A stretch of 64,000 nt of DNA from positions 16,525 through 80,524 of the forward strand of contig DATCEH010000032.1 in assembly GCA_036510225.1 (NCBI GenBank), given 5' to 3'. This document shows positions 24,230 through 32,428 of this stretch, piece by piece (position 1 is the first letter of the stretch; each line of letters begins with the position of its first letter). The stretch comes from Palsa-513 sp036510225 (GTDB lineage: Bacteria > Actinomycetota > Thermoleophilia > Solirubrobacterales > Solirubrobacteraceae). A model generated the notes under the pieces. That model saw nothing but the letters and a program-made list of their open reading frames with translations, was not told where the DNA came from and did no database searches. Both the position numbers and the translations under genes were made by a program.

Positions 24230-26614
24230 ATGAGCGAGCAGGCTGCACCAGTCATCGTCGTCGGAGGCGGGATCGCCGGCCAGGCCGTCTGCGAGGCGAT
24301 TCGCGAGCGGGACGCGGACGTCCCGCTCGTCCTGCTCTGCGGCGAGCCGCGGCTGCCATATGACCGGGTCCGTCTTTCGGAGATCCTCGTCTCCGGGGAG
24401 TCGGCCGAGGCCCTGGCGCTGCGCCCGCCGGAGTGGTACGCAGACCGGGGCGTCGAGATCCGCCTCGGTGCCTGGGTCACCCGGTGCGATACCCAGGCCA
24501 AGGTCGTGACGGTGTCAAGCTCCTCGGCCGTCGGCGAGCCGCTCGCCTATTCACAACTCGTCCTCGCGACCGGCTCCCAGCCGCTGATGCCGCCGATCGA
24601 GGGCATCGACCTCCCGGGGGTCTACCCGTTCCGCGGGCCAGAGGACTGCGAGTCGATCCGCCTGGCGGCGGCCGAGTCCCGGCAGGCGGCGGTGATCGGC
24701 GGCGGCCTGCTCGGTCTCGAGGCTGCCCGCGGGGTCGTCGCGCAGGGCGCGTCGGTGACCGTCGTCCACCTGATGGGCCGCCTGATGGAGCGCCAGCTCG
24801 ATCACGGCGCCGCGGAGATGCTCGCTCCGGCGATGACCGATCTCGGCGTCGAGGTCCAGCTCGGGCGCCAGACGACCTCGCTGACCGGCAACGGCCGGGT
24901 CCGGGAGCTCCACTTCGCCGACGGGGAGTCCCTCGCGGCGGATCTCGTCGTCGTGTCGATCGGGATCCGCGCGGAGACCACGCTCGCCCGGGAGGCGGGG
25001 ATCACCTGCGGTCGGGGGATCGTCGTCGACGACCGGATGCGGACGTCGGCAGCCGGCGTGCTCGCCGTCGGCGAGTGCGCCGAGCACCGGGGCGTCGTCT
25101 ACGGGCTGGTCGCGCCGATCCATGATCAGGCGAAGGTCGCCGCGGACACCCTGCTGCGGCGAATCGGACTCGACTACGCCGGGTCGATTCCGTCGGCCAA
25201 GCTGAAGGTGATGGGTGTCGATCTCGTCTCGATCGGCGAGGCCGACGCCGACCAGTCGGCGATCGCCGAGTTCCGCGAGGACCGGATCTACCGCAAGCTC
25301 GTACTCCGCGACGGGCGCATCAGCGGGGCGATCCTGATGGGCGACATCCGCGGCCACGAGAACCTGCTCGAGGCGGTCCGGGCCGGCGAGCTCGTCACCG
25401 ACCCGCTCGCCCGGCTCGTGGCCGCCGGCGAGGCGACGGCGGCCGATCTGCCGGACGCGGCGCAGGTCTGCAACTGCAACGGCGTCTGCAAGGGCGAGAT
25501 CGTCCAGGCCGTCAGCGACGGACTGCCGACCCCGCGCGAGGTGATGGCGGCGACCCGGGCGGGCACGGGCTGCGGGTCGTGCCGGACGCTGGTCGCCGAG
25601 ATCGTCACGATGGTCTCGGGCGACGCGGCGAACGAGCCCTACTACCTCTGCCCGTGCCGCAAGCAGACCCGCGAGGAGCTGGCGGCCGTGATCCGCGAGC
25701 AGGGCCTCGACGCGGTCAGCCAGGTCGGTGAGTGCTGCGGGACCGGCCACGACTGTGGTGCGTGCAAGCCGGCCCTCGCGTATCTCGTCTCGGAGATCAA
25801 GGGCAACCGCCACCGGGAGGAGCGGGACGCCCGCTTCATCAACGATCGGGTCCACGCGAACATCCAGAACGACGGGACGTTCTCGGTCGTCCCGCGGATG
25901 TACGGGGGCGTCACGACCCCGTCGGAGCTGCGACGGATCGCCGACGCCGCCGAGAAGTACGAGGTGCCGCTCGTCAAGGTCACCGGCGGCCAGCGGATCG
26001 ACCTGCTCGGAGTCCGCCGGGAGGACCTGCCGGGCATGTGGAGGGATCTCGGGATGCCGTCGGGCCACGCGTACGCGAAGGCGATCCGCACGGTCAAGAC
26101 CTGCGTCGGGACCGACTTCTGCCGCTTCGGCCTCGGCAACTCGATCGCCCTGGGCGTCGAGATGGAGAAGGCCTGGGAGGGGCTTCACACGCCGGCGAAG
26201 GTCAAGAGCGGCGTGTCCGGATGCCCGCGCAACTGCGCCGAGGCGACCGTCAAGGACATCGGCGTGGTCGGCGTCGAGGGCGGCTGGCAGATCCGCATCG
26301 GCGGGGCTGCCGGGGCCAGCGTTCGGGAGGCGGACGTCCTCACCACCGTGGAGACCCCGGCCGAGGCGCTCAGGGTGACGACCGCGTTTCTGCAGTTCTA
26401 CCGGGAGAACGCCGACTACAAGGAGCGGATGTACGCCTTCGTGCCGCGGATCGGACTCGACCGGGTGAAGGAGATCGTGCTCGACGAGGAGCAGGGCGCC
26501 GCACTCCGTGAGCGCCTGGCGATCGCCAAGGCCGCCGTCCGGGACCCGTGGCTCGAGCGGGACGAGCCCTACCACCCCAACCAGTTCGTCGAGCTCGTCG
26601 GGCCGCCTGCATGA
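24230..26614 (+). CDS. nirB: NAD(P)H nitrite reductase large subunit NirB
   Basis: A 794-residue sirohaem enzyme reducing nitrite to ammonium. Domains: FAD/NAD(P)H module (VVGGGIAGQAV; VIGGGLLGLEAA; LAVGECAEHRG), a BFD-like [2Fe-2S] domain (CNCNGVC...GTGCGSC, about 415-450), a second Cys-rich BFD-like segment (CPCRK...CCGTGHDCGAC), and the sirohaem/[4Fe-4S] domain with the ligands in TCVGTDFCRFG (about 624-634) and SGCPRNC (about 662-668). Length and order are as in actinobacterial NirB. Its FAD part is clearly paralogous to that fused onto the nitrate reductase at 11.4 kb. nirD follows with an ATGA overlap. Confidence 0.95.
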   Translation: MSEQAAPVIVVGGGIAGQAVCEAIRERDADVPLVLLCGEPRLPYDRVRLSEILVSGESAEALALRPPEWYADRGVEIRLGAWVTRCDTQAKVVTVSSSSAVGEPLAYSQLVLATGSQPLMPPIEGIDLPGVYPFRGPEDCESIRLAAAESRQAAVIGGGLLGLEAARGVVAQGASVTVVHLMGRLMERQLDHGAAEMLAPAMTDLGVEVQLGRQTTSLTGNGRVRELHFADGESLAADLVVVSIGIRAETTLAREAGITCGRGIVVDDRMRTSAAGVLAVGECAEHRGVVYGLVAPIHDQAKVAADTLLRRIGLDYAGSIPSAKLKVMGVDLVSIGEADADQSAIAEFREDRIYRKLVLRDGRISGAILMGDIRGHENLLEAVRAGELVTDPLARLVAAGEATAADLPDAAQVCNCNGVCKGEIVQAVSDGLPTPREVMAATRAGTGCGSCRTLVAEIVTMVSGDAANEPYYLCPCRKQTREELAAVIREQGLDAVSQVGECCGTGHDCGACKPALAYLVSEIKGNRHREERDARFINDRVHANIQNDGTFSVVPRMYGGVTTPSELRRIADAAEKYEVPLVKVTGGQRIDLLGVRREDLPGMWRDLGMPSGHAYAKAIRTVKTCVGTDFCRFGLGNSIALGVEMEKAWEGLHTPAKVKSGVSGCPRNCAEATVKDIGVVGVEGGWQIRIGGAAGASVREADVLTTVETPAEALRVTTAFLQFYRENADYKERMYAFVPRIGLDRVKEIVLDEEQGAALRERLAIAKAAVRDPWLERDEPYHPNQFVELVGPPA

Positions 26615-26949
26615 CCCGGCTGGTCTGCAGGGTCGAGGACGTCCCGCTCGGCGAGGGGCGGGCCGTCGAGCTCGACGGGCGCCGAGTCGCGGTCTTCCAG
26701 ACCCGCAACGGCTGGTACGCGCTCGATCAGCGCTGTCCCCACCGGGGCGGGCCGCTGGCCGACGGGATCGTCGCCGACGGGTGTGTGACCTGCCCACTCC
26801 ACGATCGCCGCTTTGACCTGGCGACCGGTCGCTGCCACAGCGACGAGCTCCGGGTCGGCGTCTACGAGGTCAAGATCCATGACGGCGATGTCTGGCTCGA
26901 CGCGTCGGCGAGCCCCCGCGACGGGTCGCCGGCGGCACTCGCCGCGTAG
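26611..26949 (+). CDS. nirD: nitrite reductase small subunit NirD (Rieske type)
   Basis: A 112-residue Rieske [2Fe-2S] protein, partner of NirB. The cluster ligands are in CPHRGGPL and CPLHDRRFDL. The ATG shares four bases with the nirB stop codon, which indicates translational coupling. The last ~15 residues are an Ala/Ser/Pro-rich tail. It ends 12 bases before the convergent reverse transcriptase gene, leaving no room for a conventional terminator. Confidence 0.92.
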   Translation: MTRLVCRVEDVPLGEGRAVELDGRRVAVFQTRNGWYALDQRCPHRGGPLADGIVADGCVTCPLHDRRFDLATGRCHSDELRVGVYEVKIHDGDVWLDASASPRDGSPAALAA

Positions 26950-26961
26950 GGCCCGGCGTCC

Positions 26962-28305
26962 TCAGCCAGGCCAGGTGATCTGCGAGTAGCGGCTGCGGAG
27001 CTTGGCTCCGTGGCTCGGGTTCACCGATTCGACCCACGCGATCCGGCCGAGCAGATGGGCGCGAAAGTCCGGCACGACGGCTCGATTCTGGGCCTCGGGA
27101 TCACCCCGGCCGGCGTTGTGGAGGATCGCCTTGAGCGTCTCGTACTCCCGGCGGTTCACGTTTGGCCGGTCGTTGACGACGAGCCCGCAGACGGTCTGGC
27201 GCCCGGCACGGGTCGTGAGCGTCGACTTCCGCTCGTTCACGCGGAACCCCTCGTCTTCGACGATCGCCCTGATCGCCCGACGCAGGTCGCCCGCCCGGCG
27301 GACGAGCCGCGCCGTCCCGGAGAACGTGAGATCGTCGGCGTAGCGGGTGTATGCCAGCCCGGCGACCCTCGCGAGACCCGCGAGGCGGCGGTCCAGTCCG
27401 AAGGCGGCGAGGTTCGCGAGGGCCGGCGACGTCGGCGCCCCCTGGGGCAGATGCGCGCTCGCCAGGCGGCGGCCGAGGCGGTGGTGGGCGCCGACGAGAC
27501 CGGGCTCGCCGGGTCGGTCGAGCTCGGCCCAGACCGCCGCCGGCACGGTGTTCGTCGCCAACCCGGTCAGGGCGTGGGCGACGGCCTCGGGGTAGCCGCA
27601 CGTGCGAAACACGCCGTAGACCCGGGCGGCCGGGACGGATGCGAAGAAGTCCTCGAGGTCGAGTCGCATCACCACGTGCGTACCCGCGTGGGCCCGTGCA
27701 TGGCTCAGCACCGATCGTCCGCGGGTGAAGCCGTGGGCCGCGGGATGGGCTGGTATCCAGTCGAGCAGGTCGTGGAGCAGACGGCGCTGGGCCGCCTTGA
27801 GGCGGGGCTTGGGCGCCTCGATGACACGCGGCGGCCCCCACGGTCGCGGGCGGACGACGTAGCGGTAGTTGCGCAGGCGCTCGTCCGTCGCCGTTCGCTC
27901 GAGTCCGCGGGTGTCCGAGAGCCATTCAAGGCGGCCGGGGTCGAGGTCGAGGAAGGCGCCGAGTGCCGCCGGATCGGCGAGCTCGGGCACCGGCCAGCGC
28001 ATCCTGCCCATCGCGCTCTCGGGAAGGAACCAGCGGTGGACATCCGGCGCAGGCCGCGTCGTCGTGCGGCGGCCGAGCAGGACGGCGATGAACGCGGTGA
28101 GCTCGCGCGGCCGATCGGCCGGCGGCCGGTGGTAGGCGGCGAACACCTCCGTGACGACGCCGGCGATCCAGCGCGGACGCGGCCGGAGCGCCTCGGCGGC
28201 TCGCCCGATGGCCCGGTCGGGGTCCCATTCCCCGGCGAGCAGGGCGAACGCCAGGGCACGTGAGAGCTCGTTGCGCTTCGCCTCCGGGTACACACCCCAC
28301 AGCAT
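26962..28305 (-). CDS. retron-type reverse transcriptase
   Basis: A 447-residue RT. Residues 1 to about 140 are an N-terminal extension without recognised motifs. The RT core has RPRPWGPPRVIEAPKP (152-167), HGFTRGRSVLSHARAH (191-206, a variant of the retron NAxxH motif), DLEDFFASV (216-224), LPQGAPTSPALANL (286-299), the catalytic YADD (322-325) and VCGLVVN (372-378), a variant of the retron VTGL motif. The QG...SP motif excludes the diversity-generating type, and no maturase or endonuclease domain follows. The ATG is directly preceded by the inner arm of the inverted repeat bounding the candidate msr-msd RNA. No Shine-Dalgarno is seen. In known retrons such an enzyme reverse-transcribes its own RNA into branched multicopy DNA, usually for phage defence. 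No effector gene is adjacent. Confidence 0.88.
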   Translation of the reverse strand: MLWGVYPEAKRNELSRALAFALLAGEWDPDRAIGRAAEALRPRPRWIAGVVTEVFAAYHRPPADRPRELTAFIAVLLGRRTTTRPAPDVHRWFLPESAMGRMRWPVPELADPAALGAFLDLDPGRLEWLSDTRGLERTATDERLRNYRYVVRPRPWGPPRVIEAPKPRLKAAQRRLLHDLLDWIPAHPAAHGFTRGRSVLSHARAHAGTHVVMRLDLEDFFASVPAARVYGVFRTCGYPEAVAHALTGLATNTVPAAVWAELDRPGEPGLVGAHHRLGRRLASAHLPQGAPTSPALANLAAFGLDRRLAGLARVAGLAYTRYADDLTFSGTARLVRRAGDLRRAIRAIVEDEGFRVNERKSTLTTRAGRQTVCGLVVNDRPNVNRREYETLKAILHNAGRGDPEAQNRAVVPDFRAHLLGRIAWVESVNPSHGAKLRSRYSQITWPG

Positions 28306-28306
28306 G

Positions 28307-28475
28307 GCGACGCCGCGCCCCGACTGGTCTTCGTCGTGCGCGCCCCCCCGCACCGCATTCGGGATGCCGACGGGCGCGCGATGCTCTGCTGAGGTGAGTC
28401 GGTTTCCCCGGGGTGACCCCGGAGAGGCGCGGCACGCCGTCAGGCGGGCCGTCCGAGCTCGGTGCGCGGCGTCGC
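28307..28475 (-). ncRNA. candidate retron msr-msd RNA
   Basis: This segment is bounded by a perfect 12-bp inverted repeat: GCGACGCCGCGC at its 5' end (28464-28475) and GCGCGGCGTCGC at its 3' end (28307-28318), ending one base before the RT start codon. That is the a1/a2 layout of retrons. Inside, read 5' to 3': ACCGAGCTCGG just after a1 (with an AGC that could carry the branching guanosine), a CCGGGG/CCCCGG hairpin (28408-28422), and a long stem-loop with an 8-bp GC stem (28338-28345 with 28372-28379) enclosing a GCAT/ATGC hairpin, which is a candidate msd stem. The branch point and cDNA end are not determined. Confidence 0.65.
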
Positions 28476-28482
28476 TGCGAGA

Positions 28483-28488
28483 ACCGTA
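28483..28488 (-). promoter_or_regulatory. candidate -10 box for the retron RNA
   Basis: TACGGT (a TAnnnT match) on the minus strand, placed so that transcription would start at about 28475, the first base of the a1 arm. The -35 region is weak (GCGGTC at a 17-base spacing). The positional fit is what makes it notable. Confidence 0.35.
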
Positions 28489-28587
28489 TAGGTTGGCCGG
28501 CGCCCGACCGCTCGACGGAGAACCGCGACTCTGACCGGCCTGCGTGGTTGGAGCTCTCAGCAGTCCAACCACCGAGGGGGCACGGTC

Positions 28588-30015
28588 GTGCGCAGAATGA
28601 GGATTCGTCGGACGACCATCTTCGGCGCCGGCGCCGCCGTGGTCCTGCTCGTGCTGAGCTCGACGACGGGCGCGATCGGCGCCTCGGCGGGTCCGGGCGT
28701 CCTGCGACAGCTGCCCAAGGCCCTGGGATGCTGGGTCTTCAAGCCGGCGGACGGGTGCAGCGTGTACAGCGCACCGCGCGAGCTGTCGCATTTCGCGACC
28801 CCGAGCATCGTCTCGACCGCGCTCAGCTCCGACGGCCGGAACCTGTACGTCGCGGCGAACGCGGGCACGAACCTGATCGTCGCCTTCGGCCGGGCCGCCG
28901 ACGGGAGCCTCGTCCCGGTCAAGGGCCCGACCGGCTGCATCCTCCCGCTGACGAGTGCGTGCGAGCCGCCGGTCTATCGTCAGCGGCAGCTGTCGGGGCT
29001 CGCGCTCAGCCCGGACGGCCGCAATCTCTACTCGATCGCCGACTATCGTCCCGTCGAAGCCGTCCAGGCCGTGGTTCGCCTCAGCGGCGGAGGGCTTCGA
29101 GGCGCCGCGCCCGGGGTTTCGTGCGGGAGCGCCAAGGGCGTGGACGCGGCCGACCGGCGCCACCACTGCCAGTACTCGGTCGAGCTCGGCGCCGGCCCGC
29201 GCGCCCTCGCCGTCAGCCCGGACGGTCACGAGATCTATGTGGCCGTCGGCGACCGGGTCGTGACGCTCGGCCGGACGCCGACCGGGGGAGTCTTCCTGGC
29301 GGCCTGCCTCGGCCCGCCCGCGCCTGCGCTCCGCGGGATCCCGTGCGAGGCGGCCCGAGCGACGACCCAAGCGTCGGGCATCGCGCTCAGCCCCGACGGA
29401 CGCTACGCGTACGTGGCGTCGGCCGACGGACTCGCCGTCGCGGCCCGCAACCCGAGGACCGGGTCCCTGACGCAGCTGGCCGGCCCGGCCGGGTGCGTGG
29501 ACGCGACCGGTGCGGGAGGGTGCACCGTCGGACGAGCGGTCTCGAGGTCGACCGACCCGACGCGGAGCGGTGGCAGCCGGGTCGCGATCAGCCGGGACGG
29601 CCGGAACGTGTACCTGGCCGCGGCCGACGGGATCGCGAGCTTCGCGCGCGACGCGAGCACCGGCGATGTGACCCAGCTCGCCGGGCCGGCCGGATGCATC
29701 ACCCAGACCGCGGGCGACGGCTGCGCGATCGGGCGTTCGCTGGCCGGAATCGAGGGACTCAAGGTCAGCCCGGACGGGCTGAGCGTCTATGCGGCGGCAT
29801 ACTCGAGCCGCGGACTCGCGATCCTCACCAGGGCGTCGACCGGGGCACTCGTCCAGCCGGCCGGCCCGACCGGCTGCGTGAACGCCGACGCCAGTTCCGG
29901 GTGTGCCGCCGGTCGGGCGATCGGCGAGGCCGACACCGTCTCGGTCAGCCCCGACTCCCACAGCGTCTACGTCGGGTCCCTCGACGCCGGGCTGGCGATC
30001 TTCCGCCGGGGCTGA
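28588..30015 (+). CDS. secreted beta-propeller (lactonase-like) protein
   Basis: A 475-residue exported protein. The signal peptide is clear: MRRMRIRRTTIFG followed by AAVVLLVLSSTTGAIGASA. The rest is a series of propeller blades with LSxDGRNLYVA-type motifs (ALSSDGRNLYVAAN, ALSPDGRNLYSIA, AVSPDGHEIYVAV, ALSPDGRYAYVAS, AISRDGRNVYLAA). Most blades end in a repeated Cys pair, AGPAGC...GC..GR, probably disulfide-bonded outside the cell. GTG start has GAGGGGG seven bases upstream. Relatives include the 6-phosphogluconolactonase fold, but the cysteine-rich export form argues against that enzyme. Function unknown. It is divergent from the retron RNA. Confidence 0.75.
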   Translation: MRRMRIRRTTIFGAGAAVVLLVLSSTTGAIGASAGPGVLRQLPKALGCWVFKPADGCSVYSAPRELSHFATPSIVSTALSSDGRNLYVAANAGTNLIVAFGRAADGSLVPVKGPTGCILPLTSACEPPVYRQRQLSGLALSPDGRNLYSIADYRPVEAVQAVVRLSGGGLRGAAPGVSCGSAKGVDAADRRHHCQYSVELGAGPRALAVSPDGHEIYVAVGDRVVTLGRTPTGGVFLAACLGPPAPALRGIPCEAARATTQASGIALSPDGRYAYVASADGLAVAARNPRTGSLTQLAGPAGCVDATGAGGCTVGRAVSRSTDPTRSGGSRVAISRDGRNVYLAAADGIASFARDASTGDVTQLAGPAGCITQTAGDGCAIGRSLAGIEGLKVSPDGLSVYAAAYSSRGLAILTRASTGALVQPAGPTGCVNADASSGCAAGRAIGEADTVSVSPDSHSVYVGSLDAGLAIFRRG

Positions 30016-30098
30016 CCCAAGCCCGGCCGGCGGGCCGCCGGTCGTCGGTCGTCGGTCAAGGCTCCGCCGTCCGCGCTGCGCCGTCTATCCTCGCGCGC

Positions 30099-31574
30099 GT
30101 GATTCTCGCGATCGACCAGGGGACGACCGGGACGACGTGTCTCGTCTTCGATCTTGCGGGCGAGCTCGTCGGCCGCGCCTATCGGGAGTTCACCCAGCAC
30201 TTCCCGAAACCCGGCTGGGTCGAGCACGACGCCGAGGAGATCTGGCAGGTCACGCAGGCCGTGGCCGGCGAGGCACTCGCGGACGCGGGCGTCAGCCGGG
30301 GTGGGCTCACCGCGGTGGGGATCACCAACCAGCGAGAGACCGTCGTCGTCTGGGACCCGGCAACCGGCCGGCCGCTCCACCGCGCGCTCGTCTGGCAGGA
30401 CCGGCGCACCGCCGCCCGCTGCGCGGAGCTCCGGACCGCCGGGTTCGAGACGACCGTTCGCGAGCGGACCGGGCTCGTACTGGATCCGTACTTCTCGGCG
30501 ACGAAGATCGAGTGGCTGCTCGAGCACGTCGACGGTCTCCGCGACCGCGCGAGGACGGGGCGGGCGGTGTTCGGGACGATCGACTCGTGGGTCGTCTTCA
30601 AGCTGACCGGCGAGTTCTCGACCGACCCGTCGAACGCCGCGCGGACAATGCTCTACGACATCCGGCGGGGAGCCTGGGACGGCGAGCTGCTCGACCGGTT
30701 CGGGGTGCCGGAACAGGCGATGGCCGAACTCCGACCGAGCATAGGCCCCCGCGGCTGCACCCGCCCGGACGCGCTCCATGGCCACGAAATCGAAGTGTGC
30801 GGGGTGGCAGGTGACCAGCAGGCCGCGCTGTTCGGGCAAGCCTGCCTCGAGCAGGGCATGGGCAAGAACACGTACGGGACCGGGTCGTTCGTCCTCGTCA
30901 ATGCCGGCGGGGTCCCGCCGGCGCCCGCGAACGGGCTCCTGACGACGGTCGCCTGGGGGATCGGCGAGCGCCTCCAGTACGCGCTCGAGGCGTCGATCTT
31001 CGTGACCGGAGCCGGCGTCCAGTGGCTGCGTGACGGCCTGGGGATCATCGAGGAGGCGGCCGAGACCGAGCAGCTGGCCGCGTCGATCTCCTCGAACGAC
31101 GGCGTCTACTTCGTGCCCGCGCTGACCGGCCTCGGCTCGCCCCATTGGGACCCCGACGCCCGCGGGACGATCGTCGGTCTGACGCGGGGAACCGGGCGTG
31201 CCCAGCTCGCGCGGGCGACGCTCGAGGCGATCGCCTACCAGACGCTCGACGCGATCCGGGCGATGGAGGATGCCGGGTCGCCCGAGCTGGTCGAGCTGCG
31301 GGTCGACGGGGGCGCGAGCGTCAACGCCTGGCTGATGCAGTTCCAGGCCGACATGCTCGGGGTTCCGGTCCTCGTGCCCGAGCTTGCCGAGACGACCGCG
31401 CTCGGGGCGGCATCGATGGCCGCCGTCGGGTCGGGCGTGTGGACGCTCGACCGGGTCCGGACCGGCTGGCGGGAGCGGGTCCGCTACGAGCCGGGGATGG
31501 ACGCCGGGGTCCGGGAGGAGCTGCTCGCCGGTTGGCGGGACGCCGTCAGCCGAACGACCACCGCCGGCGCGTGA
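30099..31574 (+). CDS. glpK: glycerol kinase
   Basis: A 491-residue FGGY-family kinase making sn-glycerol 3-phosphate from glycerol and ATP. Seen are the phosphate-binding AIDQGTTGTTCLVFD (about 5-19), the GlpK-specific QHFPKPGWVEHDAEEIW, TNQRETVVVWD, VFGTIDSWVVFKLTG, the GDQQAALFGQAC segment, KNTYGTGSFVL and ELRVDGGASVN. GTG at 30099 gives the canonical N-terminus; the frame is open much further upstream without coding signs. An acyltransferase gene follows 58 bases later, consistent with a glycerolipid theme. No glycerol facilitator or dehydrogenase is adjacent. Confidence 0.95.
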   Translation: MILAIDQGTTGTTCLVFDLAGELVGRAYREFTQHFPKPGWVEHDAEEIWQVTQAVAGEALADAGVSRGGLTAVGITNQRETVVVWDPATGRPLHRALVWQDRRTAARCAELRTAGFETTVRERTGLVLDPYFSATKIEWLLEHVDGLRDRARTGRAVFGTIDSWVVFKLTGEFSTDPSNAARTMLYDIRRGAWDGELLDRFGVPEQAMAELRPSIGPRGCTRPDALHGHEIEVCGVAGDQQAALFGQACLEQGMGKNTYGTGSFVLVNAGGVPPAPANGLLTTVAWGIGERLQYALEASIFVTGAGVQWLRDGLGIIEEAAETEQLAASISSNDGVYFVPALTGLGSPHWDPDARGTIVGLTRGTGRAQLARATLEAIAYQTLDAIRAMEDAGSPELVELRVDGGASVNAWLMQFQADMLGVPVLVPELAETTALGAASMAAVGSGVWTLDRVRTGWRERVRYEPGMDAGVREELLAGWRDAVSRTTTAGA

Positions 31575-31632
31575 GGCTCACACGCCGCAGCCGCGGCGTA
31601 ACCAGACCCGGCCGGCGGCGTAGGAGCAGTGG

Positions 31633-32409
31633 ATGAGCGAGACACTCGTGGCGATGAAGGATCAGGTCTACAAGGACCCGCGACCGAAGGAGTACTTCGA
31701 CCGCTTCCACGAGCGTTCGCGGACCCGCGAGCCCGACTGGGTCTACGGGGTCGTCAGGACGATCACCTCGCTCTACGCGTTCACCCTTCTGCGGACCCGG
31801 TCGATCGCCTCCGACAGGGTCCCGGCGACCGGGAAGGCGATCCTCGCGCCGAACCACTTCTCCTACATGGACCACTTCCTGCTCGGCTCCTCGATCCGCC
31901 GGAAGGTCCGCTTCATGGCCAAGAGCCAGCTCTTCAGCGGTCCGATGCAGTGGGTCTACACCCACGGCGGCGTCTTCCCCGTCCGGCGCGGCGCCCGCGA
32001 CGAGGAGGCCTTCATCACGGCCGAGACGATCCTCGACCGCGGCGGCGTCGTGGCGATGTACTGCGAGGGCGGCCGGTCACGGACCGGTGAGCTCCAGGAG
32101 CGGGCGAAGCCGGGGATCGGCCGGCTCGCGCTGGCCTCGGGTGCACCCGTGGTGCCGGTGGCGATCCACGGGTCCGCCGGGATCCGCAACTGGAAGCGCC
32201 TCCACTTTCCGCGGGTCAGCGTCCACTACGGGAGCGAGCTCCACTTCGAGCAGACATCCGACGCTCCGCGCGAGCGCCAGCAGGAGGTCGCCGACGAGAT
32301 CTTCGCGGCGATCCGCACGCTCTATGCCGAGCTCGACGAGCACGGCCACGTCGCGATCGCCCGGGGTGCCCGCGATCGGCGCCGGCCGGCGGGCGCCACG
32401 CAGCGCTGA
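31633..32409 (+). CDS. PlsC-type 1-acylglycerol-3-phosphate acyltransferase
   Basis: A 258-residue acyltransferase of the LPLAT family. The catalytic NHFSYMD (NHxxxxD, about 74-80), GGVFPVRRGARDEEA and the substrate-binding EGGRSRTGELQ (about 145-155) are present, followed by PVVPVAIHGS. A hydrophobic stretch around residues 42-55 could anchor it to the membrane. The C-terminus is basic. It may use the glycerol phosphate made by the upstream kinase indirectly, as the second acylation step of phospholipid synthesis; acyl specificity is not known. Confidence 0.85.
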   Translation: MSETLVAMKDQVYKDPRPKEYFDRFHERSRTREPDWVYGVVRTITSLYAFTLLRTRSIASDRVPATGKAILAPNHFSYMDHFLLGSSIRRKVRFMAKSQLFSGPMQWVYTHGGVFPVRRGARDEEAFITAETILDRGGVVAMYCEGGRSRTGELQERAKPGIGRLALASGAPVVPVAIHGSAGIRNWKRLHFPRVSVHYGSELHFEQTSDAPRERQQEVADEIFAAIRTLYAELDEHGHVAIARGARDRRRPAGATQR

Positions 32410-32428
32410 GCCCTCCGAGGTTCGGCTG

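Noticed and set aside
26962..28305. Diversity-generating retroelement acting on the collar-domain genes
   Set aside because: The RT has QG...SP in motif 4 where DGR enzymes have a SQ signature; no template/variable repeat pair with adenine-specific differences was seen.
26962..28305. Group II intron maturase
   Set aside because: No maturase or endonuclease domain, and no intron ribozyme features around it.
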